A stretch of DNA of 32,494 bases from JAGDXO01 sp964541025 (GTDB lineage Archaea; Thermoplasmatota; Thermoplasmata; Thermoplasmatales; GCA-001856825). The position numbers and the translations under genes were made by a program. The notes below the pieces were generated by a model, which had not been told where the DNA came from, searched no databases, and was given only the letters and a program-made list of their open reading frames with translations. Location of the stretch: positions 1 through 32,494 of the forward strand of contig CAZIOW010000019.1 in assembly GCA_964541025.1 (NCBI GenBank), written 5' to 3'. Positions 16,293 to 24,653 of the stretch are shown piece by piece (the first letter of the stretch is position 1; each line of letters begins with the position of its first letter).

Positions 16293-17570
16293 ATGTCGTC
16301 TTCATTCTGGCGTTCAATGGATATTGAAGAATACCTTTTTTCACTTTCGCGTTTCGGTGTCAAGCTTGGACTTGAACCTACAAGGGAATTTGCTTCCAGG
16401 CTAGGCAATCCTCAGGATTCATTCAAGAGCGTTCACATAACCGGGTCAAATGGGAAGGGATCCACCTCCACCTTCATCTACAGAATACTCAGAAGAAAAT
16501 TCAAGACAGGCCTTTATACCTCACCCCATCTCAGAAATTTCACGGAAAGAATCATTGTTGATGACAGAGAGATAAACTGGGATTATATAAGAAATTTTGT
16601 GAATTCCCACGACACCAGAATTAACCTAAGGGGAAATGAGATTCAACTTACATTCTTTGAATACACAACATGCATGGCCTTCCAATTTTTCAAGGACAGT
16701 AATGTAGAATATGCTTCGGTAGAGGTCGGACTGGGCGGGAGACTCGACTCGACCAACATAATAATTCCGGAATTATCTGTGATCACTAGTATATCCCTGG
16801 AACATGCGGACAAGCTGGGCGGGAATATTGAGGATATAGCGAGGGAGAAAGCTGGTATAATTAAGAGCGGTAAACCAGTTGTTATTGGTAAGATGCCAGA
16901 ATCTGCAAAGAGAGTCATAAAGAATATAGCTCACACGAAGGGTTCTCAGGTATTTGATTTAGATGAGTACGCAATAGAGAATGTGCATTTTTCTTTAGAC
17001 GGGACCAGTTACAATCTTAGAGGAGATAAAGGTAGCTACGAGGTCAAGCTTAAATCACTTGGGAGGCATCAGGTGCTAAACTCTGCAATGTCCCTTCTGT
17101 CCTACGAAAATCTGAATGTTCCCATATCTCATGAAGAAGCCCTGAATTCTCTCGCTGAAAAGGATATTCCCGGGAGATTTGAAGTCAGGAGGAGAGACCC
17201 ACTTCTAATTCTTGATGGTGCTCACAATTCAGAGGCAATGAGAAATCTTGCAGATAATATCCGTCTCTATGAAATAAAAAATCCACTCGTTGTGCTTGGC
17301 ATCCTGAGAGACAAAAACAGCTACAATATACTTCAGAACCTGTCTGAGATAACTGATCAGGTTGTGGTAACTGAACCAAATGAGAAGGAAAGGAAAAAAT
17401 ATTCAGATGAGTTGAAAAGGGAGGCTTCACTATTTTTCAAGGACATAACTGTTCTTCCCAATCCTGAAGATGCTGTTGATTACGCGATCAGGTCAGATCA
17501 GGCCTCTGTTATTACCGGTTCACTTTACCTGGTCGGGGAAGCAGAAAGGATACTGGATAGAAAGCTATGA
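16293..17570 (+). CDS. folC: folylpolyglutamate synthase / dihydrofolate synthase (Mur ligase superfamily)
   Basis: The 425-aa protein has the FolC P-loop HITGSNGKGSTSTFIYRIL (48-66), then TSPHLRNFTERI, the metal/glutamate region EVGLGGRLDSTN, SLEHADKLG, the carbamoylated-lysine region EKAGIIKSGKPV, and the C-terminal LILDGAHN. It adds glutamate to folate or a pterin-linked C1 carrier using ATP. The start at 16293 is accepted, but ATG at 16317 (MDIEEYLFSL) matches the family N-terminus well and may be the real one. Its stop marks the left border of the presumed replication origin. Confidence 0.9.
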   Translation: MSSSFWRSMDIEEYLFSLSRFGVKLGLEPTREFASRLGNPQDSFKSVHITGSNGKGSTSTFIYRILRRKFKTGLYTSPHLRNFTERIIVDDREINWDYIRNFVNSHDTRINLRGNEIQLTFFEYTTCMAFQFFKDSNVEYASVEVGLGGRLDSTNIIIPELSVITSISLEHADKLGGNIEDIAREKAGIIKSGKPVVIGKMPESAKRVIKNIAHTKGSQVFDLDEYAIENVHFSLDGTSYNLRGDKGSYEVKLKSLGRHQVLNSAMSLLSYENLNVPISHEEALNSLAEKDIPGRFEVRRRDPLLILDGAHNSEAMRNLADNIRLYEIKNPLVVLGILRDKNSYNILQNLSEITDQVVVTEPNEKERKKYSDELKREASLFFKDITVLPNPEDAVDYAIRSDQASVITGSLYLVGEAERILDRKL

Positions 17571-17577
17571 AGAAATC

Positions 17578-17592
17578 ATTTCCACTGGAAAT
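17578..17592 (+). repeat. ORB-like origin recognition box 1
   Basis: ATTTCCACTGGAAAT: two 7-bp arms around a single central C. It matches the core of archaeal origin recognition boxes (TTCCA-N-TGGAA). The bases after it (TGAACC) lack the usual G string, so this copy is less complete than the second. Confidence 0.7.
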
Positions 17593-17643
17593 TGAACCTT
17601 TTTTAAAATTTGTTTCTTGAATACCCTGCTTGAGGGGACATGG

Positions 17644-17667
17644 ATTTCCACTGGAAATAGAGGGGGC
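17644..17667 (+). repeat. ORB-like origin recognition box 2 with G string
   Basis: The same 15-bp core ATTTCCACTGGAAAT as at 17578, followed by AGAGGGGGC. Dyad core plus downstream G run is the full ORB/mini-ORB layout recognised by the winged helix (core) and the AAA+ domain (G string) of Orc1/Cdc6. The two copies are in the same orientation, 66 bp apart. Confidence 0.78.
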
Positions 17668-17745
17668 TGAAATGTACAGACTCCTATAAACATTTTGGTA
17701 AAATACCTGATAAGAAACTGTTTTAATTAAGAGAGGTTTTGATTT

Positions 17746-19011
17746 ATGTTAATGATGCAGAAAGAAGTACACAATCTGTTCGAAAAATTCCAGGTCAGTT
17801 CAAATATAATAAAAGGTGAGAGGCAGGCCCTTGATCCTGGTTTCATCCCAGACAGGCTTCCTCACAGGGAGAGAGAAGCTGAACAGATTGCGGGAATACT
17901 CTCGCCTGCTCTTGAAGGTAAGAGACCATCAAATATTATAATATTTGGAAAACCTGGGGTAGGTAAAACAAGCGTTGTAAGGTTCGTTGAGAGGGAGGCC
18001 TCGAGAATAATAGATACCAGGTTCAATCTCAAAATGAAGATAGTGGACATAAATTGTGGTGTTGTTGACAGTTCCTATGGGATTCTCTTATCCATTGGAA
18101 ATGCCCTGCTGAGCGACTGGGAAGATAAGCTTCCATTCACAGGATGGCCTTTAGACAAGCTATTCAATGTTGTTAATGAGAAAATCACCAGCTTCGGTGG
18201 CATAGTTATAGTAGTGATGGATGAAATAGACAGGCTTGTCAGGAAAAGTGGAGATTCTGTCATATACCAACTGCTCAGAATAAATGAAACATCTGAGAAG
18301 GGAAAGATTTCAATAGTGGGAATAAGCAATGATCTGAGATTCACGGAGTATCTTGATCCAAGGGTAAAGAGCAGGCTGATAGAGGAAACGATAGTATTCC
18401 ATCCATACAATGCAACGCAGATATACGATATACTGAGGGATCGTTCCCTTTTCTCAGGCATACTTGAATCAATAGATGATTCCTCAATCAGACTATGTGC
18501 AGCGATTGCAGCACAGGACCAGGGTGATGCAAGGAGAGCAATTGACCTTCTCAGGATATCAGTTGAAATTGCAGAGATGAAGCAGTTCAGCAAGATAACT
18601 GATGATATAATATATGAGGCGAAGCAGAAACTGGAGAGGGATATAGTTAGTGAAACCATCTCAACACTTCCCCTGCACAGCAAAATTACCCTTCTTTCAG
18701 CAGTTCTGATGGACGATATCAAGAAGGGAGGGAAGACCACAATGGGAGAGGTTTACGATCTTTATTCCAAGGCTGCGCAGAGAATAGGAGTTTCAAGTCT
18801 GACCCCGAGGAGAATCGCTGACATAGTTGGAGAACTCTCTAACCTAGGAATTCTTGAATCACAGGTTCAGAGCTTCGGCAGGTATGGAAGAACAACAATG
18901 ATATCAGTCAACTATGACACTGTGAGAATAAAGGAGATACTGATGGGAGATGAGATGATCAGTCTCCTTCAGGATGTGAAACCTTCTCAGAAATCCCTCA
19001 CTGAATCTTAA
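17746..19011 (+). CDS. cdc6: Orc1/Cdc6 replication initiator, canonical
   Basis: The 421-aa initiator begins with the family N-terminus (PGFIPDRLPHREREAEQIA). It carries Walker A FGKPGVGKTSVV (67-78), Walker B IVIVVMDEIDRL (153-164), sensor 1 in SIVGISNDLRF and sensor 2 around QGDARRAIDLLR, then a C-terminal winged helix (about 310-410; MGEVYDLYSKAAQRIGV, then SQVQSFGRYGRTT). It binds ORB boxes at the origin and loads MCM. It lies immediately downstream of two ORB-like boxes, so it probably binds its own promoter region. The start could be 17746, 17752 or 17755 (three in-frame ATGs); the TATA spacing slightly favours the later ones. Confidence 0.96.
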   Translation: MLMMQKEVHNLFEKFQVSSNIIKGERQALDPGFIPDRLPHREREAEQIAGILSPALEGKRPSNIIIFGKPGVGKTSVVRFVEREASRIIDTRFNLKMKIVDINCGVVDSSYGILLSIGNALLSDWEDKLPFTGWPLDKLFNVVNEKITSFGGIVIVVMDEIDRLVRKSGDSVIYQLLRINETSEKGKISIVGISNDLRFTEYLDPRVKSRLIEETIVFHPYNATQIYDILRDRSLFSGILESIDDSSIRLCAAIAAQDQGDARRAIDLLRISVEIAEMKQFSKITDDIIYEAKQKLERDIVSETISTLPLHSKITLLSAVLMDDIKKGGKTTMGEVYDLYSKAAQRIGVSSLTPRRIADIVGELSNLGILESQVQSFGRYGRTTMISVNYDTVRIKEILMGDEMISLLQDVKPSQKSLTES

Positions 19012-19040
19012 ATTTATATTCTTATACACAATAGGGTCTC

Positions 19041-19577
19041 GTGCAAATCAAAGCTATTCTTATTGTAGGTATGCCTGGGTCGGGCAAGGATGAGTTTGCA
19101 GCTGTTGCAAGGGAAATTGGCATACAGGTAATAAATATGGGTGACATAGTTAGAGAATTCACTTCCAAAATTGGAAAGAATATTTCAGAAAGCGGAATGA
19201 TAGCTTCAATTGAAAGGGAAAAGAACGGCAAGGATATATGGGCCGCCAGGACAATTGAAAGAATCAAGAACAGTCTTGTGGTAATTGAGGGCATCAGGAA
19301 CAAAGAGGAAATTGACAGGTTCAGGGAAGATCTGAGCGTAGGTCTCGTGGTTGGAATTAGCTCCGGGAGAGGAAGGAGATTTGAACGACTCCTGAAAAGA
19401 GGAAGGGGCGATGATCCAAGGAATATGGATGAATTCGAGAATAGAGAGAACAGAGAACTCTCCTGGGGTATAGGACAGGTCCTAGCTACTGCTGATGCCT
19501 ACATATGCAATGATGGTTCAATCGAGGAGTTCAGGTCAAAGGTAACGGAATTCCTCAGGGAGCACATAGTTCAATGA
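19041..19577 (+). CDS. UPF0200 / dephospho-CoA kinase-related P-loop kinase
   Basis: A 178-aa P-loop nucleotide kinase: ILIVGMPGSGKDEFA (7-21), MGDIVREF as the base/phosphate-binding segment, and the lid region SSGRGRRFERLLKRGRGDDP (R-F-x-R-x-x-x-R-x-R-x-D-D). The combination is that of archaeal UPF0200 proteins, annotated as AAA-type ATPases or dephospho-CoA kinase relatives, whose substrate is unproven. It starts with GTG at 19041, 25 nt after the TATA element AATTTATATT (19011-19020). Its 3' end overlaps the convergent guaA subunit gene by 23 nt. Confidence 0.88.
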   Translation: MQIKAILIVGMPGSGKDEFAAVAREIGIQVINMGDIVREFTSKIGKNISESGMIASIEREKNGKDIWAARTIERIKNSLVVIEGIRNKEEIDRFREDLSVGLVVGISSGRGRRFERLLKRGRGDDPRNMDEFENRENRELSWGIGQVLATADAYICNDGSIEEFRSKVTEFLREHIVQ

Positions 19578-20121
19578 AATTTTTGAATATGTTTGCACCA
19601 TACTGGGTGTGTTCCACTTCTGGATGGAACTGCAGCGCGTATCTTTTCAGACTCTCGCTGAAAAAATACTGAATTCTGCAAGTTTCTGATGATGCTCCAA
19701 GTTCAAAATGTGTTGGAACTTCCTTCACTTCATCGTTGTGGCTTTCCCATGCATAGAATTCAGGAGGAATGCCTTTTAAAATGGACCCCTCCTTACTTAC
19801 GGATATCCTGACCCTTCCAAACTCTGGATGCTCTGCAGGTCCGACCTTGGCCCCATAATACATACCCATGAACTGTGCCCCTGCACATATCCCCAGAATG
19901 GGAATATTCATCTTTGAAAGGTACTGGGAAGTGTTCCCTAATTTGAATGTTTCATATGCTATAGAAGCTGCACCCCCAGAGAGTACAAGGCCGTCTGCAT
20001 CGATCAGCTCTTCTATTTCTAAGTCATTCCTCTTAATTTCGGCGTTGACTCCAAGATCCCTCAGGACTCTCCATTCTCTGTGAGTCCACTGTCCCCCGTT
20101 GTCAAGTACGTATATCTTCAT
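19555..20121 (-). CDS. guaAA: GMP synthase glutamine amidotransferase subunit
   Basis: A 188-aa class I glutamine amidotransferase with nucleophile Cys79 in PILGICAGAQFMG and His166/Glu168 in ALQFHPEVEHTQYG. The N-terminal MKIYVLDNGGQWTHREWRVL is characteristic of the archaeal GuaA A-subunit. It hydrolyses glutamine and channels ammonia to the separate ATP-pyrophosphatase subunit, which is not in this window. It overlaps the upstream TrmB-like gene by 4 nt, so the two are likely co-transcribed. Confidence 0.94.
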   Translation of the reverse strand: MKIYVLDNGGQWTHREWRVLRDLGVNAEIKRNDLEIEELIDADGLVLSGGAASIAYETFKLGNTSQYLSKMNIPILGICAGAQFMGMYYGAKVGPAEHPEFGRVRISVSKEGSILKGIPPEFYAWESHNDEVKEVPTHFELGASSETCRIQYFFSESLKRYALQFHPEVEHTQYGANIFKNFIELCAP

Positions 20122-20846
20122 GCTACTCTCTCGTGGTTAATCCCATTCCTTGTAGTAAGTATTTCCACAAATTCATTGAGATGTTCAGCGAGTATTGGAT
20201 TGTCTGTAAACCCGCACGCAGACAGATCAGGGGCTGCTATTATTGCCTTTGAACCATCAGCGACAACGTCCGTGGCTATTAGACTATTGTTCCGATAAAT
20301 TCTTGTTCCCGGTGGTGCCCTTTGATTGTCAGGCGCAACTATGTTTATCGTAACATTTCTTGATAAGGCGGATTCAATTTCCTTCCCCAGTTCCTGTCTT
20401 ATTTCTCTAAGTCTTGGTGTTGAGATAGTGGCATACCTTTCAGCAGAGTTAAGAATCTCCTTCATCTTCTCTATCACCCTCTCCTTTCCGTAAATTGTGA
20501 AAATCAGCTGAGGCTCGCCTTTCTCTGTCAGAACATCACTGAGTTCCGTAAGTTTCTCGAAAAGAATATCGACATTTTCTGAGAACATCTTCCGGACTTC
20601 ATAGATATTCCTTGCTTTGAAAACCTTTGGTCTTCCCTCCATGGATGTGATAAGACCCCTCTCTTCCAGCTTTTCAAGTATTTTGTACGTTGACGTTCTC
20701 GGTATTTTAGCAGTCATAGCTATATTATCCGGCGTACTAGTCCCGAGCATCACCAGTGCTAGAAACGCTCTCAATTCATACTCTGTCATTGCGAATTTTT
20801 CAAAATATTTTGAAATCTCCGCAAGCTCTTTTTCAAAATCTTCCAT
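20118..20846 (-). CDS. TrmB-family transcriptional regulator
   Basis: A 242-aa regulator. The N-terminal winged helix (FAMTEYELRAFLALVMLG, then IPRTSTYKILEKLEERGLI) is the TrmB/BlaI-like DNA-binding domain. A coiled segment follows (about 90-115), then a C-terminal sensor domain (IFTIYGKERVIEKMKEILNS, then ERYATISTPRLREI) of the phospholipase-D-like TrmB type. It is co-transcribed with guaAA through a 4-nt overlap and divergent from ttuA by 47 nt. It may sense a nucleotide or sugar ligand and control this region. The specific effector is unknown. Confidence 0.9.
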   Translation of the reverse strand: MEDFEKELAEISKYFEKFAMTEYELRAFLALVMLGTSTPDNIAMTAKIPRTSTYKILEKLEERGLITSMEGRPKVFKARNIYEVRKMFSENVDILFEKLTELSDVLTEKGEPQLIFTIYGKERVIEKMKEILNSAERYATISTPRLREIRQELGKEIESALSRNVTINIVAPDNQRAPPGTRIYRNNSLIATDVVADGSKAIIAAPDLSACGFTDNPILAEHLNEFVEILTTRNGINHERVA

Positions 20847-20893
20847 GCTATAGTATAAACAAGCCTTTAATATTTTTTTTCACTACAAGATCA

Positions 20894-21805
20894 ATGAAAT
20901 GTTCATTTTGCAACAAGGATGCGGTTGCTTACATTAGGTACAACGGAACACATCTCTGCAAGGATCACTTCAACAGATTCTTTGAAAAGAGGGTAAGACT
21001 GGAGTTCAGGGAGGAAATAAGGATTGAAGGTCCTGTGACGCTAGGAGTGGCAATATCTGGGGGGAAGGATAGTTCAGTTGCCCTGTATGAAACACATAAA
21101 ATATTTGGCAAGAGAAGGGATGTGAAAATAGTTGCAATAACTGTGGATGAGGGTATAGACTCTTATAGGCCAAAAACACTCGTTTCAGCTGTCAGCCTTG
21201 CGAATAAACTTGGAGTGGAACATCACATTGTCAAGCTTGAAGAGAAATATGGTATAACAATGGACTCTGTATCGCAGGAGGGTAGGCTAACTCCATGCAG
21301 TTACTGCGGTGTTTTCAGGAGGAGATTGCTGAATGATGTCTCCTTGGATCTTAAGGTGGATTATCTCATCACAGGCCTGAATCTTGATGATACAGCACAG
21401 TCAATTATAATGAACTTTGCCAGGGGTGATATAGAGAGGCTGGGGAGGATGGGGCCTCATTTCAGAGTAAAGGAGGGCTTGATACCAAGACTGCAGCCAC
21501 TTAGGAGGATTCCAGAGAAGGAAATACTTCTATTTGCGATACTTAACAATATTGATTTCTCACACGATGTGTGCCCGTATGCTGATTTCGCCATCAGGAA
21601 TGAATTCAGGGAATCAATCGATAAATGGGAAGAAAGAACCCCTGGAACAAAATTTGCGATTCTCAATTCATATGATAAAATAAGAGAAATACTGGATTCA
21701 AATATCAAGGGCGAAATTCATGTCAACAGATGCAAAATATGCGGTGCACCTTCAGCAGGTGACATATGCAAGAGCTGTGCAATGGAGATGGAGTTGAAAA
21801 AATGA
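20894..21805 (+). CDS. ttuA: TtuA/Ncs6 family tRNA 2-thiolation enzyme
   Basis: The 303-aa protein (start at ATG 20894, which follows a T-rich leaderless promoter) has an N-terminal zinc finger (MKCSFCNKD, with Cys22 and His25), the PP-loop ISGGKDSSVALY (54-65), Cys135 and Cys138 in TPCSYCGVFRRR plus Cys227 in DVCPYADF as likely iron-sulphur ligands, and a C-terminal zinc ribbon (Cys280, 283, 292, 295). This matches TtuA/Ncs6, which adenylates and thiolates U54 or wobble U34 of tRNA using a ubiquitin-like sulphur carrier. T54 thiolation adds heat stability; U34 modification tunes decoding. No sulphur carrier is adjacent. Confidence 0.93.
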   Translation: MKCSFCNKDAVAYIRYNGTHLCKDHFNRFFEKRVRLEFREEIRIEGPVTLGVAISGGKDSSVALYETHKIFGKRRDVKIVAITVDEGIDSYRPKTLVSAVSLANKLGVEHHIVKLEEKYGITMDSVSQEGRLTPCSYCGVFRRRLLNDVSLDLKVDYLITGLNLDDTAQSIIMNFARGDIERLGRMGPHFRVKEGLIPRLQPLRRIPEKEILLFAILNNIDFSHDVCPYADFAIRNEFRESIDKWEERTPGTKFAILNSYDKIREILDSNIKGEIHVNRCKICGAPSAGDICKSCAMEMELKK

Positions 21806-22278
21806 ATGTTTATCCCGGAATTTTGACATTCATAATTTCCATTGCATTTTTCTATTTAATAAGATATTCCATGAACAGGCGATTGATCCTTTCCTCAAAA
21901 ATAATTGAGAGAAACCTGAAGGTAACTAATATGGAAGGCTGTTTCACAGGATCACTCGTTTATTTGATAACAATAATCGTTCTGATAATAGGCCCAATTT
22001 CATATGATATTTTCAATGTCAGTCCAATGGAATATATAGTACTCAATTTCATTGCAGGGTTTGTATTTGTGTATCTCTATTCACCATTTGCACCAATTAC
22101 AGGTTTCGCAACAATGACAATATATGAAAGGGGTGGAATTCAATACTGCATGGTTGGTGAGATATTGGGGAGGAAATACAAAGTCACGGAAATATCAAGG
22201 GAAAATGGAATGGAGGTCTCATTCAGGAGGGGAAAGGGAGTGTGCCGTCTAAGCAGTTTTGATGTCAAGCGTGATTGA
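21802..22278 (+). CDS. membrane protein of unknown function coupled to ttuA
   Basis: A 158-aa protein starting at ATG 21802, which overlaps the ttuA stop as ATGA, so translation is probably coupled. It has three hydrophobic helices (PGILTFIISIAFFYLIRYS; SLVYLITIIVLIIGPISY; YIVLNFIAGFVFVYLYSPF) and a basic cytoplasmic tail with a predicted beta-rich segment (EILGRKYKVTEIS). I do not recognise the family. Its stop lies inside the 3' end of the convergent gene at 22265. Confidence 0.75.
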   Translation: MNVYPGILTFIISIAFFYLIRYSMNRRLILSSKIIERNLKVTNMEGCFTGSLVYLITIIVLIIGPISYDIFNVSPMEYIVLNFIAGFVFVYLYSPFAPITGFATMTIYERGGIQYCMVGEILGRKYKVTEISRENGMEVSFRRGKGVCRLSSFDVKRD

Positions 22279-22909
22279 CGGCCATCAATTTTGAAAAAAT
22301 ATTCAGTGCAATAGACATATTCTTTTCATCTATTATGTATGTTATATCATTGTAGAAAGATGCAACCTGATAGGCATTTATCCCATTGACAGCAATGATT
22401 GAGGACACATAAGCAACATATCCTCTAAGATTTTCAATTTCAAGGGGAGATACTATGACAAGTTCTCCCAGATTGTCCCTCCTGGATATTATTTCATGGT
22501 CCTGGAATTTGGCAGTTAACTCTTCAACGTTGTTCCTGTCGGTTATTATTACAATTCCCTGATTTCCCTGAACAATCCTTATCCTTCCTCCTTTCTCATA
22601 AATGTCTCTGTAGGCTTCAGACATTTTAACAAAATTTGACGGAGAATTCCTCAGAGTGACATTGCTTATCGAATAATATGCTTCTATCCTGGATTTCAGG
22701 AGTGCCTTCCTGTACTCTGATTCCAGTGATGGATTGGATTCAGGATATCTTTTGAGCGCAGCCAGAACTGCATTGAATTTCTGTGTATTTAGCTCCTTCA
22801 TCACAACTCGTGCCAGAGATGAATAATTAACAATCCCCCCCTGAAGCGCATTGAGGGTGCAGGGATTGGAAGAAAGGTATTCGCTTACTCTTTTGCTTAT
22901 TCTCTCCAT
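22265..22909 (-). CDS. ACT-domain-like regulatory protein
   Basis: A 214-aa soluble protein. Residues 1-70 are helical (MERISKRVSEYLSSNPCTLN, then NYSSLARVVMKEL) and resemble a small winged-helix or tetramer segment. The C-terminal half contains an ACT-like repeat (RGYVAYVSSIIAVNGINAYQ, then ITYIIDEKNMSIALNIFSKL) preceded by a second, weaker one (ELVIVSPLEIENL). ACT domains bind amino acids and regulate metabolism, and archaea have unstudied proteins of this layout. The ligand is not known. It overlaps the 21802 gene tail-to-tail by 14 nt. Confidence 0.7.
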   Translation of the reverse strand: MERISKRVSEYLSSNPCTLNALQGGIVNYSSLARVVMKELNTQKFNAVLAALKRYPESNPSLESEYRKALLKSRIEAYYSISNVTLRNSPSNFVKMSEAYRDIYEKGGRIRIVQGNQGIVIITDRNNVEELTAKFQDHEIISRRDNLGELVIVSPLEIENLRGYVAYVSSIIAVNGINAYQVASFYNDITYIIDEKNMSIALNIFSKLMAVNHA

Positions 22910-23000
22910 GAATAAATGATGTTTAACTTGGATAAAATAATTGATGTCAACAAGAGGATTGATTTTATACAGGACTTAAATATAAGCGGGAGGTTATTGT

Positions 23001-23405
23001 ATGGGTAAATTCATTTTTTCATATAATGTCCCGTGGGTTGATACTGACGCTCTGGGAATAGTTCACTTTTCCAATTATCTGAGGTTATGTGAGAGGACTG
23101 AGCAGGAACTTTTCAATTCCCTTAACCTTGGGAAGGAGGAAATTTTCCTTCCCAGGGTGCATGCGGAATGCGATTACAGCTATCCCCTCAAATTCAACCA
23201 GAAGGCAAAGGTAATTATGCATATAAAGGAGATAGGGAGGAGACACATTACATTTGACTATGAAATATGGAATGATGATGAGGATAGACTTTCAGCTCAC
23301 TGTAAAATAGTGGTGGTTCCAGTTGATGGCAATATGAATCCTGTAAATTTGAATGAGAATATTATAAAAAAACTGGGGGAATTCCTTGACAGTCAGAAGA
23401 AATGA
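23001..23405 (+). CDS. 4HBT hotdog-fold acyl-CoA thioesterase (YbgC-like)
   Basis: The 134-aa hotdog protein shows the YbgC/FadM signature VPWVDTDALGIVHFSNYLRL, with catalytic Asp16 in D-x-x-G. Strands containing YSYPLKFNQKAKVIMHIKEI and ITFDYEIW follow. It probably hydrolyses acyl-CoA thioesters in the cytoplasm. A Shine-Dalgarno-like GGGAGG ends about 7 nt before the ATG, which is unusual in a window of mostly leaderless genes. It overlaps the convergent permease by 13 nt. Confidence 0.9.
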   Translation: MGKFIFSYNVPWVDTDALGIVHFSNYLRLCERTEQELFNSLNLGKEEIFLPRVHAECDYSYPLKFNQKAKVIMHIKEIGRRHITFDYEIWNDDEDRLSAHCKIVVVPVDGNMNPVNLNENIIKKLGEFLDSQKK

Positions 23406-24217
23406 CCTATTCCTCCTATGTTCTTGTAGATGAGATAAATTGCTACTACTATTATCACGATTGCGTAAATCAGTCTCAGCTTTTTCTTAGGCATAGAAGT
23501 TGAGAATTTTGTCCCAATGTATCCGCCGAAGATGCCCCCAGCCAGATAAAGAACAGTTATCAGTAAGTTCACTTCTCCATAATGAAGATATGTCAGACCA
23601 CTGACTATACCGAATGTGCCAACAGCCAGGAGGGAAGTACCGACAGCATTGGTTATCCCGAGCCCACCTGCAAACATCAGGGCCGGAACTATAAGAAATC
23701 CTCCACCAATACCGAAGAATCCGGAAAGAAAGCCAACCCCGAGCCCAGCAACAATAAGAATTGGAAAGTTTATCCTGCAACCTTCCGATGGCGTAGCATT
23801 GTCACTCTTTTTCTGTCTTAACATTGTATATGCAACTATTATCATAAGAATTCCAAAGAGAAACAGAAGCGATGTTCCATTGACTATGTGCCCAACATAG
23901 GCTCCCAAAAATGATCCCGCGACCCCTGGAATGGTAAAAACTATACCCTTCTTTATTTTCACGTTCTTCTTCCTGAAATGCATGTAACTGTTGATGTATG
24001 CGTTCAGACCAACGGCCATTGCTGTTGTCCCTATTACAAGATGCTGTACAAAATTCAGGGACGATGCAGTTTTAGCATCATATATCAGACCGACAAAATA
24101 AAGGAGAAGGGGAACAGCAAGTATTGATCCGCCTCCGCCTATAAGGCCAAGGGTAAGGCCGACAATAAATCCTGAAATAACTGATAGGAAATATTGTAGC
24201 AGGTTTAGATCTATCAT
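23393..24217 (-). CDS. TSUP (TauE/SafE) family sulphite/anion permease
   Basis: A 274-aa membrane protein with about eight helices and two glycine-rich repeats, ISGFIVGLTLGLIGGGGSIL near the N-terminus and GVGFLSGFFGIGGGFLIVPA in the second half. These are the twin motifs of the TSUP family, which exports sulphite, sulphoacetate or other sulphur- or organo-anions. The ATG at 24217 lies about 24 nt from a TATA element TTTATAAAA on the minus strand, so it has its own promoter after the winged-helix gene. Substrate not defined. Confidence 0.93.
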   Translation of the reverse strand: MIDLNLLQYFLSVISGFIVGLTLGLIGGGGSILAVPLLLYFVGLIYDAKTASSLNFVQHLVIGTTAMAVGLNAYINSYMHFRKKNVKIKKGIVFTIPGVAGSFLGAYVGHIVNGTSLLFLFGILMIIVAYTMLRQKKSDNATPSEGCRINFPILIVAGLGVGFLSGFFGIGGGFLIVPALMFAGGLGITNAVGTSLLAVGTFGIVSGLTYLHYGEVNLLITVLYLAGGIFGGYIGTKFSTSMPKKKLRLIYAIVIIVVAIYLIYKNIGGIGHFF

Positions 24218-24251
24218 TTCTCCCTAATCGTAACATTTTATAAATTCATTA

Positions 24252-24557
24252 TCATCCATCTTCTCTTTCCTTTAGAAACTGTCTCCCTTTTTCACTCAGC
24301 ACATAATAGGTGTGGTGGGGCGTGGTAACAACTCTTTTCTTCAGTCTTGCTTCCTTCCTCTTAAGCATCCCTGAGTTCCTCTTCTCTATGTATCCCTCAG
24401 CAAACAGCTTTTTCAGGGCTTCGCACACATCCCTCTTGTTCATTTCAAGATCTCTCCCTATTGATTTGGCATAATCTGCTCCGTATTTCTTGAAATGCCT
24501 GAGAATCCTCATTTTGAGATCCTCAGTCAGATCAATTTCTTTGGAGAGATCCCTCAT
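24252..24557 (-). CDS. winged-helix DNA-binding protein
   Basis: A 101-aa basic protein with a helix-turn-helix (MRILRHFKKYGADYAKSIGR, then KRDVCEALKKLFAEGYIEKR), a basic wing (ARLKKRVVTTPHHTYYVLSE), and a short final helix. It is likely a small transcriptional regulator or chromatin-associated winged helix. It lies 34 nt upstream of the TSUP permease on the same strand but appears to have a separate promoter. Target unknown. Confidence 0.8.
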   Translation of the reverse strand: MRDLSKEIDLTEDLKMRILRHFKKYGADYAKSIGRDLEMNKRDVCEALKKLFAEGYIEKRNSGMLKRKEARLKKRVVTTPHHTYYVLSEKGRQFLKEREDG

Positions 24558-24624
24558 AGAATTGTATTGAAAGATGAATTAAAATACTTTCCAATAAATC
24601 TGCATTTAAAATTGTGCGGAATAA

Positions 24625-24632
24625 TTTTATAA
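24625..24632 (+). promoter_or_regulatory. TATA element of the DUF3783 gene
   Basis: TTTTATAA is centred 25-26 nt before the GTG at 24654, placing the transcription start at or next to the start codon; this supports a leaderless GTG start. Confidence 0.5.
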
Positions 24633-24653
24633 GCGATTTCCCGATATGCAAGG

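Larger units (their letters stand above)
17571..17745. other. candidate replication origin between folC and orc1/cdc6
   Basis: A 175-nt non-coding stretch directly upstream of the canonical initiator gene. It contains two copies of a 15-bp near-palindrome (17578-17592 and 17644-17658), the second followed by a G run, and an A/T-rich segment (17600-17619, CTTTTTTAAAATTTGTTTCT-like) between them that could unwind. Archaeal origins are usually found next to orc1/cdc6 and are defined by such ORB elements. The promoter for orc1 (TTTTAATTAA, 17721-17730) shares the region. Confidence 0.75.

Noticed and set aside
18075..18740. 221-codon open frame on the minus strand
   Set aside because: It lies fully antisense to the canonical orc1/cdc6, whose AAA+ motifs are intact, and its Ser/Ile-rich composition is what the complementary strand of such a gene gives.
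20756..20893. 46-codon N-terminal extension of ttuA
   Set aside because: The extension overlaps the divergent TrmB gene and its promoter; the zinc finger MKCSFCNK at 20894 is the family N-terminus.
23487..23900. several overlapping frames on both strands within the TSUP gene
   Set aside because: All are alternative frames of the glycine-rich TSUP repeats.
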